DNA from: Glycine soja
Taxonomy: Eukaryota; Streptophyta; Magnoliopsida; Fabales; Fabaceae
DNA length: 64,000 bases
Assembly: GCF_004193775.1 (NCBI RefSeq)
Contig: NC_041005.1
Coordinates: 8,000,501 to 8,064,500 of the forward strand
Reading direction: 5' to 3'
Shown here: piece by piece, positions 1 through 11,660 of the stretch
How positions within the stretch are numbered: the stretch's first letter is position 1
Layout: each line of letters begins with the position of its first letter
Made by a program: the position numbers and the translations under genes
Notes under the pieces: generated by a model
Told to the model about the DNA's origin: nothing
Seen by the model: the letters and a program-made list of their open reading frames with translations, nothing else
The model's database searches: none

Positions 1-2
1 GG

Positions 3-2731
3 GCCCTCAATGCAGTAACGATTAAGGACTAGTTTCCGATTCCTACTATCGACAAACTGTTGGACGAGCTAGGTGGTGCTAAGTGCTTTTCGAAGCTTGA
101 CCTTCTCCAGGGCTATCACCAGATACGCATGAATGTCGATGATATACTGAAGACGACGTTTAGAACACACCATGGCCATTACAAGTTTAAGGTAATGCCA
201 ATCGGGTTGTGTAACGCACCATCGTCCTTCCTGGCCACCATGAATCTGTTCTTTGAACCCTTTCTCAAACAGTTCATCATCGTCTTCTTCGACGATATTT
301 TGGTGTGCAATGGAACAATTGAGGATCATTTACGCCATCTGGAGACCACTTTCTAGGTACTCCTTGATAACCATTTCGTACTGAAGTTATCTAAATGCTT
401 TTTTGCGCAGACTCAGGTTGAGTATCTGGGGCATGTCGTGTCCCATCGAGGTGTGGAACCAGTGGTGGCGAAGGTGTTCGCCGTTCAACAGTGGCCAATA
501 CCACGTTCCACCAAAGCTCTGAGAAGTTTTTTAGGCCTTGCAGGATTTTATCGCAGGTTTATCAAGCATTATGCCTCCATTGCAGCTCCCCTTGTTAAGG
601 TGACCACCCTCAAGCCCTTTCAGTGGACAAGTCAAGCCCAGAGTGCTTTTGAACACCTCAAAGTTGCTTTATCTTCAGCTCCGGTCCTGGCTCTCCCTGA
701 TTTTGATATCCCTTTTGTGGTGGAGTATGACTCGTCGGGAACTGGCATGCGTGCCATTTTATCTCAGCGCGGGCACCCAATCGCTTTCTTTAGCAAGCCA
801 TTTAGCCCCAAGCTTTTAAGAGCTTTGACTTACATTCGGGAGTTGTGCGCCATCACCACAGTTGTGAAGAAGTGGCGCCAGTACCTATTGGGCCGCCACT
901 TCACAATTATAACTCATCACCGGAGTTTGACGGAATTGTTGACTTAGGTGATCCAGACACCAGAGCAACACATGTACCTCGCCAGATTAATGGGTTATGA
1001 CTACGACATACAATATCGCTCTGGTGTGACTCACCAAGCCGCAGATGCTCGGTCACGGCTATCGGAATCACAGACCACCATGCACATGATACTCTTTGTT
1101 CCCTGTTTGACATTTCTCATAGAATTACGCCAACAATTAGCTGTGAACAAGGAATACAGGCAACGTCGGAGTGCTATCCTCGAATCACCAGCTGCTCATC
1201 CTGGATTCTCGGTGGTGCACGATTTGATCCTGCACAAGGGCCGCATTTGGCTCTATCACGAATTACCGATAATTCCTACCTTGATACATGAATATCATCA
1301 TGCAACACCAACTGGGAGGCATACTGGGGTCACCAAAACTCTAGCTCGAATTTTAGAGAACTTCCATTGGCAAGGTATCAGAGATGATGTTACGCGTTTC
1401 GTGGCTCAGTGCTTGGAGTGCCAACTCACCAAATATGAAACCAAGAAATCCGCCGGCCTGCTTTGTCCTCTTCCGGTCCCGCACAGACCATGGGAAGATC
1501 TTTCCCTGGACTTTATCATGAGTTTACCACCGTATAAAGGCCATACTGTGATTCTTGTGGTTGTTGGCAGGTTTTCCAAAGGTATTCACCTGGGCATGTT
1601 ACCGGCGACTCATACTGTGCATATGGTAGCTTCCCTGTTCCTCAATATTATCGTTAAGTTGCATGGCATTGCTAGGAGCCTCGTTTCAGATCGTGATCCG
1701 CTCTTCGTCAACCATTTCTGGCATAAACTTTTTCGCTTGAGTGGCATCCTGCTGCGGATGAGTTCGACGTACCACCCGCAAACTGATGGACAGACCGAGG
1801 TCCTTAACAGGGTGATTGAACAGTACCTTCGCGCGTTTGTTTACCGTCGACCAGGCTCATGGGGTAAATTGCTCCCTTGGGTGGAATGGTCCCATAATTC
1901 TTCATGGACCGTAGGCACGGGCTCCACCCCATATGAAATTACCTTTGGCAGGAAACCATTCTCATTCCCGAAGTACATTGCTGGATCCTCTAATATTGAT
2001 TTTGTGGACGAATTACTCACTGACAGAGATGTCACATTTCAGGCCATTCGCAAAAAGCTAGTCAAGGCACAGGAATACATGAAAACACTTGCAGATACGA
2101 AACACAGAGAGGTGGTCTACCATGTCGGAGACTGGGTTTTACTCAAACTCCGACCTTACCGGCAGAGCACAGTCAAAAGTCACCCAGGCACTCCGGCCAA
2201 GCTGGTCAAGCATTACTACGAGCCCTTTAAGATCTTAGAAAGGATTGGCGAGGTAGCTTATCGCTTGCAGTTACCCGACGGCGCGCGTATCCATCCGATC
2301 TTCCATTGCTCTGTTCTAAAACCATTTAAGGGCTCACGGAGCAAACTCATGAGTCTGCGTTACCACCTCCAGCGATCAATGGTCAACCTGTGGTTTCTCC
2401 TTTAGCTATTCTCGACTATTGCAGAAGTCAAGCCTTAGTCAACGCTCCATGGGAGGTGCTGGTACAGTGGCAGGGCCTTTCTCCTGATGAGGCCTCATGG
2501 GAAGATTGGGCCCAACTGCGTGACAATTACCACCTTGAGAACAAGGTGGTCTTCTAAGGCCCAGGGAGTGATAGGGAAGCAGAAGCAGGGAACACAACAC
2601 AGGGAGCAACAAACAACATCAACAAGGCCCAAGCAACAGAAAACATAAACAAGGAAGGACAGAGGATGCCAATAGCAAACAAACCCAAGAGAAGAGTAAC
2701 AAGGCCCTCATACCTGAAGGATTACGCCTGA
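3..2731 (+). pseudogene. gypsy pol pseudogene (RT-RNase H-integrase)
   Basis: One frame carries most of the polyprotein. Reverse transcriptase motifs include [13 protein letters not shown] near 99 and FFDDILV near 287, a variant of the usual YVDD box. RNase H follows (VEYDSSGTGM near 720). The integrase has its HHCC zinc finger (H-x3-H near 1300, C-x2-C near 1410) and DDE residues in SLDFIMSLP (~1506), VSDRDPLF (~1684) and STYHPQTDGQTE (~1765). In-frame TAG stops lie at 30-32, 354-356 and 945-947. A frameshift between about 2330 and 2360 moves the C-terminal tail (VLVQWQGL near 2458) to another frame, where a TAA at 2555-2557 interrupts it before the natural-looking end RPSYLKDYA at 2703-2731. 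It cannot make a full product. Confidence 0.9.
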
Positions 2732-2739
2732 GGGTAGGA

Positions 2740-2996
2740 TGGGCAAAGCAAAATCAGCAGCATCAAAATGCATCTAGCTTGATTGTGATTGTCTCTTATA
2801 GTAGGACAAGAATAACAAATTTCATTAGGAAGGATATTCTTGTAGGCAAATGAATCCAAATTCTATATATATCAATGTAAATAATTAATCAAGCACAATG
2901 AAAAATATACTTTACTTACCCATTTGTAATTCCCTTCTCCCTTTAGCTTCTGGAGGTACTGGCCCTCGAAGCAGCTCGTGAAATTGGCACCTAACA
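2740..2996 (+). repeat. probable 3' LTR of the gypsy element
   Basis: A purine-rich tract (about 2730-2739) directly follows the pol terminator and precedes a TG dinucleotide. The segment holds a TATA-like run (about 2862-2872) and ends in GGCACCTAACA, an ending I associate with many legume gypsy LTRs. The 5' LTR is not in the window, so both edges are inferred from TG...CA and the polypurine tract, not from pairing two copies. Confidence 0.5.
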
Positions 2997-3079
2997 GACA
3001 TCGACGTGGAAAAAATAATTCAGCTGAATATGCCTTGGTGAAAAACCGAAAAATAATTGTTACTTTGTTACTTACTAGC

Positions 3080-3309
3080 TAATAATAACTTTTGGAACTG
3101 CAAAAACAAACAACGTTTTACTTTATTTTATTTTTATATGTTATTAAATTACTTGTTACTTACTAGCTAATAATAACTTTATTGAAGCACTTTGTAATAA
3201 TAACTTTTGGGACTGCAAAAACAAACAACGTTTTACTTTATTTTATTTTTATATGTTATTAAATTACTTGTTACTTTCTAGCTAATAATAACTTTATTGA
3301 AGCACTTTG
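3080..3309. repeat. 115-bp direct tandem duplication
   Basis: Copy 1 is 3080-3194 and copy 2 is 3195-3309, head to tail, with an offset of exactly 115 bp and only a few mismatches (for example GGAACTG versus GGGACTG). Both copies end in AAGCACTTTG. The near identity indicates a recent duplication. It lies about 85 bp beyond the inferred LTR end. It is non-coding and AT-rich. Confidence 0.93.
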
Positions 3310-3581
3310 CAAACCCAACCTCTGAAGGTGCGTTAGGGGTTGCCCATTTCTCTTCAAATCTTGCAATTTCAGTTGGATTAAATTTTGAGGGATTTAAACA
3401 TTTGTCTAGGACCCCATTCAATTCAAGCTTCAATTGCCAGGTACTTATGTATATGGTTACAAGTTACTTATATTAATAAGTTCTTCACGTTAGATAATTG
3501 TTGCAGTGCCATGTTGTTTTCTTCTTTCATTGGTTAGGATGTTGTATTAATTTTTCATGAATGTGATCATGTTAAGCAAGC

Positions 3582-3584
<3 letters not shown>

Positions 3585-3625
<41 letters not shown>
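3585..3625. repeat. (AT)n microsatellite
   Basis: About 20 uninterrupted AT dinucleotides. Shorter (AT)n runs occur near 6719-6740, 21949-21968 and 29643-29656. They are likely polymorphic in length and have no visible function. Confidence 0.95.
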
Positions 3626-3627
<2 letters not shown>

Positions 3628-4599
3628 TTTTGAATTTGGTCAAGCAATTTGTGCATTGAATGTATTCATGTTTGGAATATAGACATTAAGAATTGTTTCT
3701 CTATGTATCACACATTCTACATGCGCCGTGAATCATGGACATGGAATAAGTTATCAGAGGTCAGAAAAGGAATAGTATAGTATCGAAGAAAAAAAAAAAG
3801 AATAGTAACATAACGTGTTGGAGGCTATGATGTTTCATGTTATAAAAATCTGGATCACATGTATTTAAATCAATGTGGGCACTAGTCCCACATAATTTTG
3901 TTGAGTTCATAGACACACTGATGTACACCTCATTGGATATGTAAATCTTTTTATCTGAAAATATAGATTGATATTTTTTTAACAATTGCAATGAAGATTG
4001 ATATTTTTTTGACAATTACAACGAAGAGTAGTCTGTATGGTGAATTCAATCAATTTACATCTTATTATATTGAAGTAAAAGTTAGTCATTTAATCAATGT
4101 TTTAATTTAATTTGGTGATATTTTATAAGTTTATAATTATAAAATTTTAATATTTTTACATTGAATTTAGAGTCATGTTTAAAACAGAGGCTATAAGTGT
4201 GACTATTATGTCATGCATTGGTGAAACATAATCATAGGAAGTTTGAAGAATAAATGGAGTATGCTATATTTACTTTAACCAGTTTCAATTATTAATTTAC
4301 TTTTATTTTTTAATAATTTTACATGTATGTCACTAATTTGTATTTTTTAAAATTTTATAGTGATTTGATGATGGAAGAGCATTACACATACAGACCATAA
4401 AAAATTCACAAGAAATGAGAGCATACTTTATTGAAGTTAAAAACAAGCGATTTGGATAATAAAAGAGAAATTTATATATTAAATAAATGTTTATTGTAAA
4501 CATTATAATCACTTAAAAACTTTATTGATAATTATTTGAGCATAAATATATATTTTTTTAGGTTTGGTTTTTTGAAATTAAAGGTTGGATTTACTGTAA

Positions 4600-4939
4600 A
4601 ATAAAATAAACATTAAAAAAATAAATAACATTGGTCCGTAAAAATCGTCTTAAAAAATATATTTTTTAATATAATTTTATGAAAAATCATTTTAGAAAAT
4701 ATATTTTTTAAGAAAAATCATCTTTAAAACCTCATATTTTAAACATTTTTTAACCAAAAATAACATATTTGTTGATTTTTTAAAATAACTAATGTAAAAA
4801 CTGACGTTTTAATACGATTTAAAGATTGCCGTTTATACGATGACAGATTTAAAGACGGTTGGAAACTATCATATTAAAATCTTTTGAGGTTTACTTTATA
4901 CTTTCCTAAAGAATGACCGTGATTTTTGCTTGTCTAGTG
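4600..4939 (-). mobile_element. possible CACTA (En/Spm-like) element end
   Basis: Read on the minus strand from 4939, the sequence starts CACTAGACAAGCAAAAATC, which resembles the CACTA terminal inverted repeat of plant En/Spm elements (typically CACTACAAGAAAAA). Inward there are short repeats of the type AAAATCGTCTT and AAAATCATCTT, plus GACGG-containing variants, like subterminal repeats. I could not find a convincing partner end or a 3-bp target duplication, so this may be a truncated terminus or a chance match. The left limit is approximate. Confidence 0.35.
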
Positions 4940-7900
4940 TACATATTAGATAATAAAAAACGGATTTACGAGCGCATTAATTAAGAGAATATAATAGTAT
5001 TAATTAGTAGAGTTGATATTTATATGAGTGCTTTTTTTGCATAGAAAGCATTCTCGTGTCTATTTATGAAAAATACATCAATTTATTGACGTATTTCTGA
5101 AGAATCATATTGTTTATTCAACGAATAGTTAGTTACACCATTTCATCTAATGTCTCGGTCACTTTATTCTGATGTGAGCCTCCAATGAATAAACATACAA
5201 TTTTAAATAATATATATTCATGTACTATTAATTAATGACATCACTTTAGTTAATTTCTATTTGTAACATGTTTATAACTAACTTGTATCGAGAATTATAT
5301 CAGTTGGATTAAATAAAGACAACTCTTTAATTTAAATAGTAAAACAGAATAATTCTTCAAATTGAACAAATTAACACAACTATTAATTGACGACGGTTCA
5401 AGTTCATTGAATCGAATTCATTGAGCTGGCATAAATATTATGGGGACACTGACCGCGGTAAGGCAGTGGCAGACCTTATCTTTCCACGACTAGACAATAC
5501 GGACCCAAAGTTTTTTTTCCCTCAAATAAAAATGCATATTAGGCGAAAATAGACAACTTAGTCAAGTCAAGGATATATAGAACTCACACAGGGTTACACA
5601 TACACAAGGAGAAATTATTAACTTCAATAATATATACTTGTGATTTAAACCAAAAAATAAACTATTATCATATAATCTGTAAACAATCTCTAAGAATATT
5701 ATGGGGACCTTACAACATACTAGTTCACTTCAAATTTAAATTAAGCCAAATTTATTTCTCAAATAAATCAAGTTTAGATTTTTCTTAAAACCTATTTAAT
5801 TTTAAAAAAAGTTTGGCGGAGTTATTTTTAAAAAAAAACGTTTTAACTTAATAAGGTGACTATGGAATGAGCTTATAATATGAGAAGGATGTTATTTGCG
5901 TTGATATTCATAACATACATATATTTCATATATAGAATACATGACATTTGAATTTTAAATTGATTCTTAATATTATTTTTTGATTTTCTCCAATCTATTA
6001 TAATGAGATTTGACAATTTTATTAAAATTATTCATAAATTAACTCCTCTCATAAATGGTTTAATTTTATTGTCTTAGTAACATATTTAAAATTAAAGATT
6101 AAAAGCATACGAATTAAAATTCAAAAAACTAAAAGTCCAATTAAGTCAAAATGCATATCAATATTAATAATTTTGTAAAATATCTTTGAAAAACATAAAT
6201 ATAAATCTCTTTACTTTTTTTAAATCAAAATGATTTTTATAAAAAGATCTGAATAAAATTCACAAAAACTATAATGCAAGCCGAACTTCTAATGTGAACT
6301 CCGTTTAGCCGCAACAAAAAAAAAAAAAAAATCTTTCAGCCGAAAAGGTAAATTGTGAGCAATGGCATAATTAAGAGGAGTTATAGAAGAATAAGGTTTT
6401 ATTATTTCAACTTGTCCCTCTGTTGCTGCTTTATTCGACATAACTCCCGACCCAAAGAGGTTTTTAGAGCCACAATCTTCGCTGGCTATGCAAGTAGCCA
6501 CTCACTGGTAGTACTAAAATGACTTTTTACATCGTAATTAATAATTTTAAATCTAACACGTCTAAAATAAAGAAAATTAAGTCGTGGAAGTAAACATAAA
6601 CATATAAATACTTTATACATATAATATTAAGAAAAAGAAATCTCTGTGAACGCACACTTTAAAATAAATTATCGCGATTAGCTAGCGTTAGATTAATTAA
6701 ACCATTAATATATATGTATTATATATATATATATATATATTCGTTAGTAGATAATATTAACTCCCATAATTATGCGAGAAGTGTTATGAATTTATTCTTT
6801 ATGAATAGAAAAGGCAATATATACTCTTTAATAAATTATTTATTATTAGTTGAAATTATTGAAAATCACTAAATTATTAACGAGATTCATAAAATAGATG
6901 GAGCTAATAAATCATTCTCTCATTTTTAAAATATATAATTTGTGATTAAAATAAAAGTAAATAATTTATAATTTCAATATATCTACAAATATTTAAATTA
7001 TAAAAAAATTATATACATGATCATCAATTCATCATGGTATATGATTCAATAGTTCAATTGATCATATCTAATCTACTAATTTAATATAATTATGACTTCA
7101 CATAAACTTCTTTTTTATTATATCTCATTCTTGCAAGGGAATCAAATTTCCTTTTTCAAATTTTTATTTCCATCTTTCTCTTTTCGCGGTTCGTGTTGAA
7201 GATATTGAGCGCATGCATGTTATTAATTGCTGCTCTGTTGTTATATAAGTAGGATTTCTTTCTTAACTATAATGACTAGGGTTTTTTTTTTTTGTCTTTT
7301 TCCTTTCACGGCACGAAGGAAAACAAGTTGCATAACAAAAGTAATGCAATGCACGCGTAAGGAAAAAGAGAACACAATACAATACAACTACGGCCAGCCA
7401 TCAAATTACTCGATCAGACATTCATTTGCCTTTATCTCAGCAAACATCATTATTCAGTCTCTTTGTACCAAACAAATGAACATGCAATAATGTGAATAAA
7501 TGGAATTCTGCAACCCAAAACAGGAAAAGGAAATAAAAAGGGACATGCTTCAATTTCTGTCTCCTGCTCAGTGCCCTTTGAAGTTTCAATAGACTTGGGC
7601 TTGAAGTTTCCTAGCTTGTTTCTTTATTGCCAAATTAGGTGGGGAAAAAAAAAAGAAAAAGAAGAAGAAGACCGTGTTGGTAACGCTTAAATTGGATAAA
7701 GTAAACTTTTTTTATTTAGTAAAATATTGATGATAAGATATATTTATAGTAAAATAAAATAATTCAAACACACCTTAACTCGTGATGAAATGAAAGCTCC
7801 TGGATAATTTTATCATGTAACTAACAACACACCTCAATTAAAATTTTTTTTTGTCTTAATACATAAATAATGCACAAATTTATCACCAAAACAAATAATG

Positions 7901-8390
7901 CACAAACTTACTTTTTAAAAAAATGTTTGACAAAGACAAATCTCTTAAGTTTTTCGTGAAAGTTATGATATTATGCAAAAATATTTTTTTCTAGTTTAAT
8001 TATTTTCATGTATGATTAATATAACAATTTTTATACTGTCAACTAATTTAAAATATATCATTATAAATATAATTTTTTAAGTAATTATTATAGAACTTAA
8101 TAAACACAGTAATGTAATTTTAGGACTAATTATTGGTTAGATTAATATTTGGTCATATTCAGGCCCAAATGATTCAATCTGACCAAAATGGAACAATTGT
8201 TTATTCTATTTCGTTCCTAATTGTGGAGTCTTCTGGTTGGTCGGTTTCGAGTTTGACGAGTGGCAGGTGTGTCAGATGGATTGGGGTGGATTAGAGCAAT
8301 TTTCCTGCTACTTCATAAGTGAAGAAATTGCTAAATATTTGCGCGGTTTTAGTCTGAAACATAGTGCTTCAACTCTGACACCACATTAAA
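4940..8390. other. AT-rich intergenic DNA, no gene seen
   Basis: No reading frame here has recognisable protein content or plausible splice structure. It holds poly-A/T runs, a short (AT)n tract near 6720-6740 and a purine-rich GAA-type tract near 7650-7670. A 70-codon ORF on the minus strand at 6289-6501 is not recognisable and ends in a poly-F run encoded by poly-T. Confidence 0.6.
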
Positions 8391-8394
8391 AAAT

Positions 8395-8835
8395 ATACGT
8401 CGAGTAAGAATGAAAAACATTGAAATGGATGCAATTTAGTAAACAATAGCAATTTGCATGGTGGAAGAAGTATAAGGTAAGGTGATATATAGTTTCATGC
8501 TGAAAGTGACGTCGAGTAAATTAAATGACAATCATCTCATTATGTTTAGTGCATTCCTGAAAAATTGAGTTGTGGATGATTTGTATAGCGCTCATGCTAT
8601 CAGAGTACATAGGAGTTAGACGAAAAAATATATGGCCGTATCAGAAAATTAAGATATATGAGTACAAATATGAACTTTTCAAATCAGGCTCTATCGAGGA
8701 ACTTATTTGAGGTCATAGAAGGTTTTCTTTGGCTTATAAACTTCATCATGATTTTGAGAAACACTTGGTGGAGGCACCATGTAAACTTCTTGAACATCAC
8801 CATTTAAGAAAACAAATTTAACATCCATTTGAAAT
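8395..8835 (-). pseudogene. Ty1/copia pol remnant (RT joined to RNase H)
   Basis: On the minus strand, 8835-8690 reads as a copia reverse transcriptase segment (QMDVKFVFLNGDVQEVYM, then a degraded version of the KALYGLKQAPR region). From about 8605 it reads as the copia RNase H end (YSDSMSAIQIIHNSIFQECT, then decayed HFQHETI and FHHAN motifs) down to about 8395. The segment that should lie between them, including the YVDD box, is missing, so this is an internally deleted, frameshifted relic. Boundaries are approximate and no LTRs were identified. Confidence 0.82.
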
Positions 8836-8839
8836 ATAT

Positions 8840-11655
8840 ATCACTGATGAACAAGTTTTTTTATCGACAAATAACAAAATATATTACAATGGTTACTAGA
8901 TGTACCCAAACACATTTACAGAAAGATTGTTTAAGCATGTTATATAAAACACCTCCCACCAAACGGTTATGCTGCGTTTATTGTTTGTACTTCTTGCACA
9001 TCTTGTACGTGATTTTTTTTTTAATTAAATGTATAAAGCAGCAACATAAGGACCTAACTTTCATACACAATTCTAAATTATTATTTTTTTACTTTATTTT
9101 TTGTTTTCAAAGATTTACACACGTCACAAATCAGGATTGGTTCTTATTATATAAAATAAAGAGTGAGGTTTTTGTAATTGTTTGTGAAAAAAAAACTAAC
9201 TAAATAGACTTTTCTTTTCGAATTTGGATGCCAATATACAGCGATACAATGTATGGCCCTAAAATGGTTTGCTGATTAATTGATTATTAATGATCTGATG
9301 TGTGACTTTAGGTTGAAAATAATTATCTAAATTCAAATCAACGAATTTTCCGCGAGCAAAGTCCTAAATGACTTTCATGTGGGTGGGACTGAGAATATGA
9401 TATGTGCATTGGTTGTTAGTAACAGATAATGCATGAACAGGTCAAGTTTGTCAATGGCAAGATCTGCAAAGTACAGGCGTAGGCCATGGCCACTGTTTGT
9501 CCCTTCATTCTGATTTGTGTTTACAATTGGAGGAGCCCACGTTGGATTTATTGCATGACAAAATGAAATGGCAAGTTGGCATGCAACTGTATATATTATA
9601 CATATATAGTGTAAGGTATTGTCTAGAAAAAATGTCTCACCCTTAAATTCGGCTTGATTCTCTCCCTCTATTTTATCATGAGCTATTATACATCATTTAT
9701 TATCCGTGTACAATGGCCAAACCCACACTCGGCAATTTGCTTGTCACTCTCTAACCAAAAGAATTTGACCCGAATGGTATCAACTATCAACTTCATTCAT
9801 TTTTATTTTTATTTTTTACTTTTTCAAACTATTCTCTTCGTCTCTAAGATCTCTTTTAATTTTTTTTTATAAAGATATTTTTAATTTTTAGATGTATTAA
9901 TTATTTTTTCCTTATATACCCTTATTTAATTATTCTCTCTATAAAGTGAATAAAGAAATAAAAAAAGATAATTTTAGAATAATAATAAATAAATGACAAA
10001 TTTAATGTGATTAACTAAATTATTATTTTTCTTATAGAAAATAAATTAATTGAAAAGATCTTATGATTAATGATGAAGGGATTGCATGATTTTATGAAGA
10101 AAACCACACAACTTTATTATTGTTAAAATTACTCTTATAAGTTCTAGCTAGCTAACTGAACTAATTTGAAATCTTAAGAGATGAAAGCCATCAAGGAAGG
10201 CTTTAATATACATTATGAATAGCCAAAACATTCCAGATTGGGGGGAAAGACTAACATCTTGAGCTCATTTCTTCAACTGAGTGAATCCTAGATTTGACCC
10301 AGACCAAGATTGCGTCTAGCTAGCTGCATGGTTTGTGCAACTAATAAAAATAAATCCACCCAAGAAGCATTGTTCTTCATATATGTAATTTAATACGTAA
10401 CTTTGAGAAAAAAAAATCATTTAATTAGTTACAAATTTTAACTGATTTCTTTAAAAAAATAATGGGTTATTTTAAAAAAAATCAATTTCAACAATGACAT
10501 TTTTTTAAAAACAGATATTAAAAAAATTGAAAAAATATATAAGTGCTTTGCCGGAAATGACAATTTTATGAAATTAATTAATAGCCTATCCACTTGATAT
10601 GATAGGCCACGTCTAGTCTTACGGATTTATTTTTTTATTTAAGAAAAAAATGTAATTAGTATCATTAAACTGCAAAAATCAACTAAGAAAACAGATATCA
10701 GAATTTCTGAAACAACCTATGAAGCTGAGTTATGCCAGCCAAAAATTGTTGTGGGATCTAACTAAAGAAGCAGCTAACATGAGAAGCCCAATTACAATCT
10801 CTATGAACAAGATTAAGGGAAAGAGTGTTGGAATTTTGTGATTTAATAATTAATATCAACTAATATTATTACATAATTATATTAATTATTTATCTACTAA
10901 ATAAATATATAAGGGGATACGAACTTAAACCATTTAGATATCGGTGTTGATGAATTAGAAAATAATGTGAACATTATTAAGTTAAAGTTTTGATCTCTAA
11001 CATATTGAATGGTTACAAAGTTTTTGTCTTCTCATTTAATTCAAGAACAACATTAAATAAATCACTCACAATTGAAGAATATTTAAATTAGGAATCAATA
11101 ATGAATCCAAGTATTTATTTTATTCCTTATCCTTAATTATCATTTGTGATTGAATGACACTGATTACATGTCTACTAAATTTTTTTTGTTTCTTTATCAT
11201 ACCATTAATAAAAAAAAATTATATGAAATTAATGAACCAACTAATATTTCTCTAAAAGGTGACAGATTTCAATTCTTTTTCTTTTGAAATGGACAGATTT
11301 CAATTTTAAAAGCATAAAATTAAATAAGTTTAAATATACTTGTAGTTTCATTATTATAATTAATGAGTGGTTTTAATTCTTCATTCATTTAAATTCAGTT
11401 CTTTAATTTTTTTTTAATTATTGTAATTTAATCTCTATAATGCCCTTTAACTATATATTTTTACTTTTGAGCATTTTAAATTATTTTATATCTCAAATCT
11501 CACTTAATTTTTTTAATAGAAAAAACAATTTAATAATTTTACAAAAAGTTAATCACAAGATTTTGATTATAACAACTAAAAAAATAAAAGGTAGATTTAA
11601 ATAAAAATAATTAAGCCAAGGTCACACATTAATCATAACAGACACAATATAATAA
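8840..11655. other. AT-rich intergenic DNA, no gene seen
   Basis: No supported gene. The 124-codon ORF at 8829-9203 begins in DNA flanking the copia relic and has no recognisable domain. A stretch near 9830-9920 (tctcttcgtctctaagatct and following AT-rich sequence) has the look of a Stowaway-type MITE end, but I could not pair it with a second end. Confidence 0.55.
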
Positions 11656-11660
11656 AAAAA

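Larger units (their letters stand above)
1..2996 (+). mobile_element. Ty3/gypsy LTR retrotransposon, 3' part, decayed
   Basis: The window opens inside the pol region of a plant Ty3/gypsy element and runs through its 3' LTR. The domain order is reverse transcriptase, RNase H, integrase, then a chromo-like tail, which is the gypsy order (integrase last) and not the copia order. The 5' LTR, gag, protease and start of reverse transcriptase lie outside the window, so completeness and target-site duplication cannot be judged. Several stop codons and a frameshift make this copy non-autonomous. The tail resembles the chromovirus-type integrase extension, but I do not assign a named family. Confidence 0.93.

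Noticed and set aside
3316..3440. Open frame of about 42 codons ending at a donor-like CCAG/GTACTT
   Set aside because: It is open and non-repetitive, but I recognise no domain and see no second exon, so coding status is not supported.
3585..3625. (AT)n tract as an origin or regulatory site
   Set aside because: A simple microsatellite; no associated motif supports a function.
6289..6501. 70-aa minus-strand ORF
   Set aside because: Part of the peptide looks protein-like, but it ends in poly-Phe from a T run, has no domain, no partner exons and no promoter context.
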